Shown here one piece after another: positions 9,494 to 18,229 of a stretch of DNA of 64,000 nt. The notes below the pieces were generated by a model that was not told the DNA's origin, did not search any database, and was given only the letters and a program-made list of their open reading frames with translations. Position 1 is the first letter of the stretch, and every line of letters begins with the position of its first letter. A program made the position numbers and the translations under genes. Source of the stretch: Bacillota bacterium. Its GTDB lineage: Bacteria; Bacillota; Clostridia; Christensenellales; Christensenellaceae. The stretch lies in the NCBI GenBank assembly GCA_023408315.1, contig JAEYKI010000010.1, forward strand, positions 3,613 to 67,612, read 5' to 3'.

Positions 9494-10462
9494 TTACCCA
9501 ATCAGCGAGGCCCACGTATTGGCCCCAACAACGCCGTCTGCGGTAAGGCCGTTTTGCTGCTGGTATTGCATCACGGCGTTCTTGGTGTTGGAACCGAACG
9601 CGAGGTCCACAGGGGAAACCGCCACAAACTGCACGTATCCCACCGGGCCGCCCGCGCTGCCCTGTTTGAGCGTGGGTTTGGCGATAACCGCCTGATACGC
9701 GGCCTCTGTTTTGGGGCCCCAAATGCCGTCCACCGTGAGCTTTTGCGTGCGTTGGAAGAGCTGGATGGCGGCGACGGTCACGGGGTTCATTGCGCCGGTG
9801 GGCTGCACCGCGCCAATGCGCAGGCGGATGAGTTTGTTTTGTATCACAATAGGCGTTGTATCCGGCGGCGCGGCCTGCAGATACACGTTGCTTGTGAACC
9901 TGCTTGTATCATAGGGAACGGTGGTGTACTGCCATCCGGTCCAGGGGCCGAATCCCGGCACATCCTGCACGGAGCTGGAATTGAACTCCGCAATCCAGAG
10001 CGGGTAGCTCCCCAGGGTTGCGGCGGAAAGCTGCCGCAGGGTAACGGGATTGCTGTACAGCATGGAGCCGCCAGTTTTGGCTGCCACCGCGTCCAGCGCC
10101 GTTTTAACGGCGGATGAGAGCGCGGCGGGGTTGGGAACGGTGTCCTGGCCGTCCGCCATTTCTACGTCCATTGCCGGGAGATAGTCCGAAGTGAGGCCCG
10201 AAATGGCGGAGAGGAAGAATGCGGCCTGCGTTGCGCCGTCGTAATTTGAGATGTTGTAGAAGTGGTAAAAGCCGGTCTTCAGCCCGGCCGCGCGCGCGTT
10301 ATTGTAATTTGTTCTTAGCATGTTGTCGTTAAAGGTGGTGCCCTGCGTGGCCTTGATGATCACGCCGTCGCAGCCCTGGTTTTTAAGGGAAGCAAAATCC
10401 ACGGTTCCGTCGCCGTGGTAGATATCGATTACTTTTAAATTGGCAACTCCGTTGCTGTTCAT
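9494..10462 (-). CDS. GH25-type lysozyme with two peptidoglycan-binding domains
   Basis: 322 residues. The N-terminal 195 residues resemble glycoside hydrolase family 25 muramidases: VIDIYHGDG, a DGVIIKATQG strand and PAMDVEMADG carrying acidic residues expected at the active site. Two peptidoglycan-binding type 1 domains follow, with the motifs DGIWGPKTEAAYQ and DGVVGANTWASL. It has no signal peptide, like phage endolysins and some spore or cell-wall hydrolases, so export or release is unexplained. The ATG at 10462 with GGAGG eight bases upstream was preferred over a TTG five codons earlier. No holin lies nearby. Confidence 0.85.
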   Translation of the reverse strand: MNSNGVANLKVIDIYHGDGTVDFASLKNQGCDGVIIKATQGTTFNDNMLRTNYNNARAAGLKTGFYHFYNISNYDGATQAAFFLSAISGLTSDYLPAMDVEMADGQDTVPNPAALSSAVKTALDAVAAKTGGSMLYSNPVTLRQLSAATLGSYPLWIAEFNSSSVQDVPGFGPWTGWQYTTVPYDTSRFTSNVYLQAAPPDTTPIVIQNKLIRLRIGAVQPTGAMNPVTVAAIQLFQRTQKLTVDGIWGPKTEAAYQAVIAKPTLKQGSAGGPVGYVQFVAVSPVDLAFGSNTKNAVMQYQQQNGLTADGVVGANTWASLIG

Positions 10463-10605
10463 AAAAAAAACCTCCAATTGTCTTTCCGGTATAGTATATG
10501 TATATACTTCATACGCATAAATGTGACAAAATGCGCCTGGAAGAGCGCTTTTTTTTGCATAAGAAAATACGCCGGGCGGTGGTTTTTTGTGGTAGTATTA
10601 AAGGC

Positions 10606-11514
10606 ATGGATAAAAGAACGGAATTATTGGAAAGCTGCATGCTGTGCCCGCGCGCCTGCGGGGTGGACAGGCTGGCGGGGGAAACAGGATATTGCGGCGC
10701 GGGGCCAGGGGCGCGCATTGCCCGGGCCGCGCTGCACCACTGGGAGGAGCCCTGCATATCCGGCGCGCGGGGGAGCGGTACGGTGTTTTTTTCCCATTGT
10801 TCCATGGGCTGCGCGTACTGCCAGAACGCCGCCATCAGCAGCGGGCAGGCGGGCAGGGAAGTGGGCGCGGAGCGGCTGTCGGACATGTTTTTGGAGTTGC
10901 AGGCGCAGGGCGCGCACAACATCAACCTGGTGACGGCGGACCATTACCTGCCCCAAACGCTGGACGCGCTGGATATGGCGAAACAAAACGGCCTTGCCGT
11001 GCCCGTTGTGTACAACTGCAGCGGGTGGCAGACGGAAGAAACCGTGCGCATGCTGGACGGGTATGCGGACGTATGGCTTGTGGATTTTAAATATTGGGGA
11101 GACGGGCCCGCGGCGCGCTATTCCAACGCAGCGGGGTACGCAAATGTGGCGAAACGGGCGCTGGATTTGATGTTGAGGCAGGCGGGGCCGCCGGTGACAG
11201 GCCCGCAGGGCATATTGCAGCGGGGCGTTGTTGTGCGGCACCTGGTTCTGCCCGGGCAATTGGAGGATTCCAAGGCCATTATCAGCTATCTGTACCAGGC
11301 ATATGGGAAGGATATCCTGCTCTCCATCATGAGCCAGTATACGCCTGTGCCGGGGGTTGAGCGCTTTCCCGGGCTTTCGCGCGCGGTTACGCGGGCGGAG
11401 TATGACGAGCTGATTGATTTTGCCGTTTCCATAGGCGTTGAGGACGCGTACATACAGGAGGGCGGCGCGGCGGCAGAAAGCTTTATTCCGCCGTTTGATT
11501 ATACGGGGGTGTGA
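10606..11514 (+). CDS. radical SAM protein, PflX-like activating-enzyme family
   Basis: 302 residues. The radical SAM cluster motif CSMGCAYC (CxxxCxxC) is intact near residue 66, and an N-terminal cysteine set, CMLCPRACGV ... GYCG, matches the clostridial PflX-like group annotated as putative pyruvate formate-lyase activating enzymes. It would bind a 4Fe-4S cluster and generate a 5'-deoxyadenosyl radical; the glycyl-radical or other target is unknown and no such gene is adjacent. The start at 10606 is inferred from where the CxxC block normally begins; the ribosome site is weak and an in-frame ATG lies at 10498. Confidence 0.82.
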   Translation: MDKRTELLESCMLCPRACGVDRLAGETGYCGAGPGARIARAALHHWEEPCISGARGSGTVFFSHCSMGCAYCQNAAISSGQAGREVGAERLSDMFLELQAQGAHNINLVTADHYLPQTLDALDMAKQNGLAVPVVYNCSGWQTEETVRMLDGYADVWLVDFKYWGDGPAARYSNAAGYANVAKRALDLMLRQAGPPVTGPQGILQRGVVVRHLVLPGQLEDSKAIISYLYQAYGKDILLSIMSQYTPVPGVERFPGLSRAVTRAEYDELIDFAVSIGVEDAYIQEGGAAAESFIPPFDYTGV

Positions 11515-11664
11515 GGAGGGCGCAATTTAATAATTTGGGGCAGTTTTAAATACAAAACATGCAAATTTTGGGGAAAAACACATTGTAACATTTGGTATTT
11601 ATGTTAAACTAAATATATAAATTCTATTTTTGGCATATAAAAATTGGACAACTGGGGGTTTGTT

Positions 11665-13218
11665 ATGAAACAAAAGATTTTTGGGTTTGTTTTGGTTATT
11701 GTTCTTGTACTTTGTATGGCGCCTGTTGCGTTTGCTGCGCCTGTGTATGACGCCGCTGAAGCCAGCGCAATACAGAATTTTTTGGATATCGTAAACGGTT
11801 CTACCACAAATGGGCTGGCGTTGAGCGCTTCCTATGTTTCCGGCGACCCGTCGACATATCCGGGGGTGACTTGGACGACTGTCGGCGGTACAGACTATGT
11901 GACGGATATTTCCTGGTATGGAGATTTTCTTCTCACAAAGTTGACAGGTTCATTAAATCTTACCGGGTTCAGTTATCTTACCTCTGTTAATGTGGGCGCA
12001 AACAACCTGACCGCTGTTGATGCACATGGAAACACGAGCCTGCAAACGATAAGCGTAGCCAACAGTTCAACTCTCAACAGCCTGAACGTAACAGGGTGCA
12101 GCGCTCTGCAGGAACTGTACTGTTTTAGCACAGGCATAACGGCCCTTGATGTAACCGGAACATCTTCCCTGCAAATACTGGAATGCATGACATGCCCAAG
12201 CCTGCAAACCCTGGCAGGGCTGAAGGGGCATGCAAGCCTGCAAAAGCTGAACGCGTTGGGCAGCGCGCTTACCGGCAGCCTGGACCTGGGCAATATACCA
12301 ACCCTTATCCGGCTTGAACTGACCAACAACACGGCTATCACATCGCTTGATATAACGGGCGACAACAACATCAGCAGTATTGCAACATCCGGATGCACAA
12401 GCCTTCAGTCGATTAAATCCACCATTGGCGGCGGAGACATGCAGCTTTCTGCTGTGGGAGACGGATACCTGAATATAAGTTTTAATCCATTCTGGAACTA
12501 TGTAGCCGCAGAAGAGGTCGGTTCGGGGGTGTTTATGGATTGGACGGAACCCGATTGGAATAAGCAGCTTTCAACAACCGCCAGGTACGATATGACTCCC
12601 GGTAATGCGTATTCTTTGGCAGCGAACTTTACGGCATCCAGTTATACGGTACGCTTTAATACAAACGGGGGGAGCGCGGTGGCAGATTTAAACGTTACAT
12701 CCGGCGCGTCCGCGTCCAAGCCTGCTGATCCAACCCGCAGCGGATATGCCTTTGCAGGATGGTATATGGATTCGGCGCTGAGCCAGGCATATGATTTTGC
12801 ATCCTTAGTAACGCATAACCGTACTCTATATGCAAAGTGGGCACCCGTATCTCCTGCTTCCGCCAGCAGCAGCACTGTTCCGTTAAGCGTGGGTACAACC
12901 ACCCTGTATACAGGCGGCAGAACGACGCTAACCCCATCAATAAAGGGCGGCACATGGCAGTATGATGCAGGTATGGTAAGCCTGACGCAGAACGCGGACG
13001 GCAGTTTTACCGTAAAGGCGCTTAAAAGCGGAACCGCAACCCTGCATTACACGGTTGGCTGGGCCAGCACAGACGTAACGCTGACCATTGGCGCGCGCAG
13101 CATGCCGCAGACCGGGCAGGACTATACGGCTGTGTTTGTGCTCATTGCGCTGGCGGCGTGCGCAGCCACGTCCACTGTGGTGATACTGTATATGCGCAAA
13201 AGGGCGAAACAAAAATAG
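11665..13218 (+). CDS. sortase-anchored surface protein with repeats and an InlB-type B repeat
   Basis: 517 residues. Signal peptide (1-23), a leucine-rich-like region (about 85-275) with repeated N-x-x-L-x-x-L/TSL units, a Listeria-Bacteroides (InlB B-repeat) domain containing FNTNGGSAV ... GYAFAGWY ... LYAKW, a short Ig-like domain, then the sorting signal MPQTGQ, a hydrophobic helix and a basic tail RKRAKQK. MPQTG is a variant of LPXTG, so the protein should be linked to the cell wall; the sortase at 31619 is the only candidate in the window. It probably mediates adhesion. ATG at 11665 with GGGGG before it. Confidence 0.88.
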   Translation: MKQKIFGFVLVIVLVLCMAPVAFAAPVYDAAEASAIQNFLDIVNGSTTNGLALSASYVSGDPSTYPGVTWTTVGGTDYVTDISWYGDFLLTKLTGSLNLTGFSYLTSVNVGANNLTAVDAHGNTSLQTISVANSSTLNSLNVTGCSALQELYCFSTGITALDVTGTSSLQILECMTCPSLQTLAGLKGHASLQKLNALGSALTGSLDLGNIPTLIRLELTNNTAITSLDITGDNNISSIATSGCTSLQSIKSTIGGGDMQLSAVGDGYLNISFNPFWNYVAAEEVGSGVFMDWTEPDWNKQLSTTARYDMTPGNAYSLAANFTASSYTVRFNTNGGSAVADLNVTSGASASKPADPTRSGYAFAGWYMDSALSQAYDFASLVTHNRTLYAKWAPVSPASASSSTVPLSVGTTTLYTGGRTTLTPSIKGGTWQYDAGMVSLTQNADGSFTVKALKSGTATLHYTVGWASTDVTLTIGARSMPQTGQDYTAVFVLIALAACAATSTVVILYMRKRAKQK

Positions 13219-13226
13219 TACAAAGC

Positions 13227-13262
13227 AAAAAGCGCTTCCCAAGCAGGAAGCGCTTTTTAAGT
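13227..13262 (+). terminator. intrinsic terminator after the surface protein
   Basis: AAAAAGCGCTTCC pairs with GGAAGCGCTTTTT, followed by further T residues. Confidence 0.85.
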
Positions 13263-13295
13263 TGTTTTTTTTTGACTTGCCGAAAGGTAAAGGTA

Positions 13296-13691
13296 TCAGC
13301 GCCCCAGCATGTACAGGAGATTGGGAGAGATGAGATGCACCAGGACCAGGGCGAGGCAGGCGAGCGCGGCGGCGCGGTGCGCAAGGAACACGGCCTTTTT
13401 GCGCGTGCGGAAGAAAACAAGCCCAAGGGCAACAATAACGGCAATGGCAAGCGCGGCCAGCAGGCCCGTGTGCAGGCTTATGCTGCCCAGCATAAGGAAC
13501 CCATGCGCAAAAGCGGCGGCAAGCAGCACAACGCCCAGCGGCTTATGCGCTTTTCTGATAACACTTAAAAATTTGTTAAAGCGCGCGCCCCTGGCGCGGA
13601 AGGCTTTTCTGCCAATGAGGTTGATGAAGAACGGAGAAATAATAAACAGCAGCAACCCGAAATTGATCCATCCAAGTATAGTGGGAAACAT
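13296..13691 (-). CDS. small integral membrane protein, possible heme b binder
   Basis: 131 residues with four predicted transmembrane helices. Histidines sit inside or at the edges of helices in a pattern seen in membrane b-type cytochromes: HKPLG, AHGFLM, LHTG, AHR and VHLISP. The gene lies 14 bases downstream of a cytochrome b5-like lipoprotein on the same strand, which supports a joint redox role at the membrane. Heme binding is inferred from context and histidine placement. The start ATG has GGGAGG upstream. Confidence 0.65.
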   Translation of the reverse strand: MFPTILGWINFGLLLFIISPFFINLIGRKAFRARGARFNKFLSVIRKAHKPLGVVLLAAAFAHGFLMLGSISLHTGLLAALAIAVIVALGLVFFRTRKKAVFLAHRAAALACLALVLVHLISPNLLYMLGR

Positions 13692-13705
13692 ATGGCAGCC
13701 TCCCT

Positions 13706-14065
13706 TTAGTCAGCCAGCTTGCCGGCAATGGGCACGCCCTGAAGCATGCGCTGCGCCTGGCTGGCGGAGAGCGTTTTGAATGCGTCCGAAATATCCGTGC
13801 CCGCCTGGTGGCCGTTGTGGCTCCCGCCCTGCCACTGGGGGAGGCTTGAAACGTCGTAAATCACGCCGTCCACCGCCACATAAGCCGGCTGCCCGTTCTG
13901 GCCGTCGTATTGTTTAAGCTGGTCGAGGGTAAGCGTGAGATCGCCGGTGGCAGCCGCAACGGTCTGGGACCCGGAAGCGGACGATGCCGAAGAGGACGGC
14001 GCGCATCCGGCAAGCAAAAGTGCGGCAAGGATAAATGCGATAGGAATGAATAGTTGCTTTTTCAT
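13706..14065 (-). CDS. cytochrome b5-like heme-binding lipoprotein
   Basis: 119 residues. A lipoprotein signal peptide ends in LLLAGC, giving Cys21 or nearby as the lipidation site, followed by a Ser-rich spacer and a cytochrome b5-type domain: LTLDQLKQYDGQNGQPAYVAVDGVIYDVS, with the heme-ligand region around GGSHNGHQAGTD. It would sit on the outer face of the membrane and carry electrons, probably with the downstream membrane protein at 13296. ATG at 14065 with GGAG upstream. Confidence 0.8.
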   Translation of the reverse strand: MKKQLFIPIAFILAALLLAGCAPSSSASSASGSQTVAAATGDLTLTLDQLKQYDGQNGQPAYVAVDGVIYDVSSLPQWQGGSHNGHQAGTDISDAFKTLSASQAQRMLQGVPIAGKLAD

Positions 14066-14237
14066 TTCTAGGGCTCCTTTATTGATAATAATAACCAAAA
14101 GATGTATACAACACTATTCTAACACCTTGCGCTTTTATGTAAACAGTTTTGCATGAATTTCACATAACGTTCACTGAAGGGCGGGACACAAAAGCAGTCA
14201 AGCTGCACCCGGCAAGCCTACAAGATTAAAAAATATA

Positions 14238-14266
14238 TTGACAAACGCGCTTCCGGAGGATAATAT
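14238..14266 (+). promoter_or_regulatory. consensus housekeeping promoter
   Basis: TTGACA, a 17-base spacer and TAATAT. This is one of the best vegetative sigma promoters in the window and lies about 50 bases ahead of a 36-codon open frame. Confidence 0.8.
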
Positions 14267-14315
14267 ATACTTAACATATAAACATAGTATGTAATAAAAA
14301 AGTAGGTGATCTTAA

Positions 14316-14426
14316 ATGAAGCGTATAAACAATATTAAATATTTTGGAGTTTTGTTTTATTGCTGGGCCCTGTACCATTTGGCAGGAGCAAACAAAGATC
14401 ACTGTACCATGCAAACCACGGCATAG
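14316..14426 (+). CDS. 36-residue peptide of unknown function
   Basis: A short open frame preceded by AGTAGGTGATC, an almost perfect complement of the 16S rRNA 3' end, six bases before the ATG, and by the consensus promoter at 14238. The peptide begins MKRINNIKYFGVLFYCW, then a hydrophobic middle, and ends with DHCTMQTTA; it has two cysteines (16 and 30). It could be a peptide pheromone precursor, a leader peptide or a small membrane protein. It does not match the AgrD pattern I know. The next gene, 190 bases downstream, is an HExxH membrane protein that could process it. Confidence 0.5.
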   Translation: MKRINNIKYFGVLFYCWALYHLAGANKDHCTMQTTA

Positions 14427-14616
14427 TTTTGCCATATCATTCAAAGCGCATCCGGCCGGCGCATTTAAAAGGAAAAGCCGTAAAGCAGCCAAACGCACAG
14501 CGGATGGTTGTTTTTTGCGTTAAAGATAAAGTTTTTTGAGCGTATTGTTTTTATTTGAATTTGTGCTATATTAAATGCATGTGTAATTTTACCATATTTT
14601 GAGAAGGGCTTTAGTA

Positions 14617-15267
14617 ATGAAAAATAAATTACTGGTTTGGTTTGTTGTTTTACTTTGCTGCTTTATTGTTTCCACCTTTGCGCATGAAACCGCGCATGGC
14701 ATAAGCTCCCAGGCGGCGGGCATCCAGGTGAGCACGGGTTTTAACAAAATTGGCATGCCGTTTAAAAAGCCTTCAGACCCGGATTTTCGCGCCGGATTCT
14801 CTGACCGCAACAACCCGTGGGATATGGGTCCGTTTGCCACCCTGGCGCTGGCGGCGGTGTTTACGGCTGTGCTGGTGAATACCAAAGGCAAAAACCAAAA
14901 ATTTCTGATTATAACAGGGGCGTTTGCGCTGTGCAATTCGCTTTTAAGGCTGATCCCTATGGCGCATTCGTATTTTGGGTACATCACGCAGGGCAGCCCG
15001 TACCTGGAAGACGAGATAGGCAACGGGATGGCGTGGTATGCGCTGTGCCCGCTGGAAATTATGAAATACCTGCCCTCCATATTGTCTGTTGGCGTTTCCG
15101 CCGTATGCCTGTATTTTGTGTTGAAGGCGTTTGGGCGCAAATTTGGAAACGCTTTTGCAACCGGGCGCAGCAGGGGGTTGTTTGTGCTGATGCTGGTTTT
15201 GGCGTATATAGCCTCTTTTGCAATAGAATATGTGCTGGACAACGTGGCGCGCATTAACTGGGTATAG
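14617..15267 (+). CDS. integral membrane protein with HExxH motif
   Basis: 216 residues, four to five transmembrane helices. The first helix ends in the metal-binding motif HETAH (residues about 23-27), and a second His-Ser region (MAHSYFGY) lies mid-protein. This layout resembles M50-like or other intramembrane zinc proteases, although the usual second aspartate motif cannot be assigned with certainty. ATG at 14617 with AGAAGGG eight bases upstream. Substrate unknown; the peptide gene just upstream is one possibility. Confidence 0.6.
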   Translation: MKNKLLVWFVVLLCCFIVSTFAHETAHGISSQAAGIQVSTGFNKIGMPFKKPSDPDFRAGFSDRNNPWDMGPFATLALAAVFTAVLVNTKGKNQKFLIITGAFALCNSLLRLIPMAHSYFGYITQGSPYLEDEIGNGMAWYALCPLEIMKYLPSILSVGVSAVCLYFVLKAFGRKFGNAFATGRSRGLFVLMLVLAYIASFAIEYVLDNVARINWV

Positions 15268-15347
15268 AACTGCTGCTGACAGGCAAGGGCCCGCAGGTTA
15301 ATTCGTAAGTATAAAAACATAATATTTTATAAAAAAATAGAAAATAA

Positions 15348-15377
15348 TTGGAACTCTTTTGTTTAATATGGTATAGT
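15348..15377 (+). promoter_or_regulatory. promoter of the structured RNA candidate
   Basis: TTGGAA, an 18-base spacer and TATAGT; transcription would start close to 15384. Confidence 0.5.
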
Positions 15378-15383
15378 AAAGTC

Positions 15384-15524
15384 GTGCGGAACAGGCGTTG
15401 ATTTGTTTGAGAGACAGTGAAGAGCAGGGCTTGATTCTACGGTTTGTGCGGATCAAAATGCCGTTCCGGGCAGGACAAAACAAGGAACATAAAGTTCCGG
15501 GGAACCTGTTGCCCCTTTTTTTTT
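15384..15524 (+). ncRNA. structured RNA candidate with 6S-like topology
   Basis: A 141-base segment between a promoter and a terminal T9 run, with no open frame. Nested pairings can be drawn by hand: a closing stem GGAACAGG (15388) with CCTGTTgCC (15505), a small hairpin GGAAC/GTTCC (15484-15498) on the 3' side, a stem TTGTTT (15403) with AAACAA (15478), and an inner arm GGC-TTGAT (15428) with ATCAA (15452) and GCC (15460). A closing stem, a bubble with a small 3'-side hairpin and a long arm is the plan of 6S RNA, though this is short for that family. A leader of the c-di-GMP gene downstream is an alternative; no known riboswitch core was recognised. Confidence 0.42.
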
Positions 15525-15582
15525 GAGAATCTCCCCACACTCTGAAAAATTTACCAGGTTTCCCGGATTCTACATGAAAAGT

Positions 15583-15606
15583 AAAAAACGCCCGCGGGCG
15601 TTTTTT
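15583..15606. terminator. palindromic bidirectional terminator
   Basis: A perfect 24-base palindrome, AAAAAACGCCCG with its complement, ending in T6 on both strands, between the RNA candidate and the GGDEF-EAL gene. Confidence 0.75.
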
Positions 15607-15778
15607 GTGTGCCGTATTGTGAAAAAAATGTTAAATGCCCCTTATTTTTATAACCAAAACCGCCGATATAAGATGCAGGGTTTTCTAATCGGCAGGCGGC
15701 CCGGGTTGCCGGTTTGGCGGAAAATCCATCCGCCGCATATCCCAGGCAATTGTACTATAGCGCAGTGGGAATAGGTGT

Positions 15779-18127
15779 ATGATAATATTAGGCAGACGGT
15801 TCTTTAATTGGGTTTTGGTTGCTGCCTGCAGCTTGTATGCGGCTTGCTTAGCGGCTTCCCTGTACAATCTGGCGGTTCTTTTTATGATATTTTCCATAGC
15901 GGGGTCCGGATTGGCGGCAACCGTTCTTTTTGTATGTTATTTTGCTTACAGCCCGGAAAATTCCGGGCGCATTGCGGTAATGCTGTATATGCTGGGCTGT
16001 GCTTTCTGGCTGGCAGGGGATGTAGCGTGGCTGGTAATCCATTTAACGGGCGGGTACCCGGCGGAAAGCGGCATATGCAAGGCGCTGTACCTGTACACCA
16101 ATCTGTTTATATTTGCGGGCTCCATGCTGTTTTTGTTCCAGCAGTTTAAAAAATGGAGCCTGCTCCAGTTGCTGCTTGATACAGTGGCTGTTTTCTTTCT
16201 GGGCTTTATTACGATATGGTTTACGATTCTGCACAGCGCGGACGACTGGCTCCGGTATATCACCATGGACGGCCTGAGTTCTGTGGCGAGCATGCTGGCA
16301 GATTTTTTGCTTCTGGTGGGCGTGTTTATCTGGTTTTTTTCAAGACGGCAGAAAAAGAATAAAATTTCCATATTTAACGTGGGCGCGCTTTGGCTGTTGG
16401 CGTTTGGAATAGTGGACCTGTATTATTACGGCGTTTATTACCAGGGAGCATATATACCCAATTCCTTTATAGATTCGGTTTACGTGGCCGTGCTGCTGGG
16501 GCTGGCCATGAGCGTGCTGTGCAATGTGACCGCGCACAGAATAGATGAGGAACGCACTCCCTTTACGAAAGGGGGCACGGGCATTCGGTGGTATATTCTT
16601 CTGGTGTTTCCGGCGGTAACCCTTCTGATGAAAGGCTTTAGCCTGAACGAGATGCTGATGTACATGCTGGTGATTGTTCTGTATCTGACAGCCAGCAGGC
16701 AAGTGAATTTCAGCATGCGCAGCGTGGATCTTTTGCGCCGGGAAAAAGAGCTGAACAACATGCTGGAGCAAAAGCTGAGCGAGCAGCTTACTGAGCTGAC
16801 CGTCCTGGCCAACCAGGACACCGTTACGTCCCTTTATAACAGGCGGTATTTTTTGAGCACGCTGGAGCAGACCCTGCAAGAATTGGAGCAGTGCGAGGCC
16901 GCGGCGCTTATATTGATAGACCTGGACCGCTTTAAGAACATTAACGATAACTTTGGGCACGACGTGGGGGACAATGTGCTGATAGAGATATCCAAACGCC
17001 TGGTGCAGTGGGACAGGTTTGGTTCTGTGGTTGCGCGGCTGGGTGGCGACGAATTTGCGATTTTGACATGGAGCAGCACAAGGAAACGGGAAGACCTGGA
17101 GGTGGCCTGCAGGCAGATAGTGGAAGTATGCAGCAAACCCATCTGCCTGGACGGCAGGACTCTGTACGTAACCATCAGCATTGGCGTGGCCGTGTATCCA
17201 CTGGACGCGCAGGATGCCATTTCGCTGCTGAAGAACGCCGATATCTCCATGTACCGTGCAAAGGACATGGGGTATAACCAGGTTGTATTTTATGATTCCC
17301 TGTTTAACGATACCCTTGCTAAAAAGCACAAAATAGAGCTGCTGCTTAGGCAGGCAAACATGGATACCGACTTTAAACTGTATTACCAGCCGCAGTTTAG
17401 CATACCCGAGCGCAAATTGCTGGGCGCGGAGGCGCTGATTCGCTGGGAGGCGCCCGGAGAAGGTTTTATTCCGCCGACGGAGTTTATTCCGGTGGCAGAA
17501 GAGATAGACTATATACATAAGATTGGCATATGGATGAAGGGCAACGCCATCCGGCAGATCACCGAGTGGAACAGGCAGCACAGTCTTGATCTGCGCGTGG
17601 GCATCAACCTTTCGCCCAAGGAACTTGTGCGGGAGGATTTTGCAGCCAGTTTTAAAAACGTGATTGCAAAGCATCACGCGAATCCCGCCTGGATTGATGC
17701 CGAGATAACGGAAAACGTGATGCTGGATTCTGAGAAGGTGATGCACGTGTTTGAGCTGTTCAACAACCTGGGCGTTACCGTTTCCATAGACGATTTTGGG
17801 TCCGGCTATTCCTCATGGGGATATCTCACGCGGTTCCCGTTTGACCGCATCAAGATAGACCGCGCGCTGGTGGAAAACCTTTCTTATGGCAACGCCAACA
17901 GCATTCAGGTGGTAAAGGCCATTATTTCCATGGCCAAGGCGGTGGGCAAGAAAACCATTGCCGAAGGCGTGGAAAAATATGAGCAGCTTGATATTTTAAC
18001 TTCGCTGCACTGCGACCAGGTGCAGGGTTACCTGCTGGGAAGGCCCGTGCCCGCGGATGTTTTTGAAAACCAGTTTATACGCAAAGATACGCAGACGGCC
18101 ATGTTTCCGCAGGATACCAGGAGATAG
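15779..18127 (+). CDS. membrane GGDEF-EAL c-di-GMP protein
   Basis: 782 residues: about eight transmembrane helices (10-310), a short coiled linker, a GGDEF domain with intact GGDEF motif near residue 422 (RLGGDEFAIL), and an EAL domain with intact EAL near residue 551 (GAEALIRW), plus the metal-binding DDFGSGYSS motif. Both the c-di-GMP synthase and phosphodiesterase parts look catalytically complete, so the protein may be bifunctional or switch between activities under control of the membrane sensor part. The ATG start has only a weak AATAGGTG site. A second diguanylate cyclase gene follows 102 bases downstream. Confidence 0.93.
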   Translation: MIILGRRFFNWVLVAACSLYAACLAASLYNLAVLFMIFSIAGSGLAATVLFVCYFAYSPENSGRIAVMLYMLGCAFWLAGDVAWLVIHLTGGYPAESGICKALYLYTNLFIFAGSMLFLFQQFKKWSLLQLLLDTVAVFFLGFITIWFTILHSADDWLRYITMDGLSSVASMLADFLLLVGVFIWFFSRRQKKNKISIFNVGALWLLAFGIVDLYYYGVYYQGAYIPNSFIDSVYVAVLLGLAMSVLCNVTAHRIDEERTPFTKGGTGIRWYILLVFPAVTLLMKGFSLNEMLMYMLVIVLYLTASRQVNFSMRSVDLLRREKELNNMLEQKLSEQLTELTVLANQDTVTSLYNRRYFLSTLEQTLQELEQCEAAALILIDLDRFKNINDNFGHDVGDNVLIEISKRLVQWDRFGSVVARLGGDEFAILTWSSTRKREDLEVACRQIVEVCSKPICLDGRTLYVTISIGVAVYPLDAQDAISLLKNADISMYRAKDMGYNQVVFYDSLFNDTLAKKHKIELLLRQANMDTDFKLYYQPQFSIPERKLLGAEALIRWEAPGEGFIPPTEFIPVAEEIDYIHKIGIWMKGNAIRQITEWNRQHSLDLRVGINLSPKELVREDFAASFKNVIAKHHANPAWIDAEITENVMLDSEKVMHVFELFNNLGVTVSIDDFGSGYSSWGYLTRFPFDRIKIDRALVENLSYGNANSIQVVKAIISMAKAVGKKTIAEGVEKYEQLDILTSLHCDQVQGYLLGRPVPADVFENQFIRKDTQTAMFPQDTRR

Positions 18128-18229
18128 CGGCGCAAAGAAAAGTTTTATGCGAATCAGTGGTGTTCAGGAGGGTGCTTTTATAAAATTAGTATTTGGCAGC
18201 AAGCGGGAATGCCCGCGGGAGATTAAACA

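Noticed and set aside
9494..10462. Endolysin as part of the prophage-like element
   Set aside because: It is 25 kb from the phage-like genes, has host-like composition and no holin, so it is treated as a host or isolated gene.
14316..14426. AgrD-type cyclic peptide precursor
   Set aside because: It lacks the proline-rich acidic tail after the cysteine and no agrB is adjacent; the HExxH protein does not look like AgrB.
15268..15778. c-di-GMP riboswitch ahead of the GGDEF-EAL gene
   Set aside because: Neither the GEMM-I nor the class II conserved core could be found by eye; the segment fits a free-standing RNA better.
16340..17746. Open frame of 468 codons opposite the GGDEF-EAL gene
   Set aside because: Shadow of a GC-rich coding strand; the forward frame has all GGDEF and EAL motifs, the reverse product has no domain.
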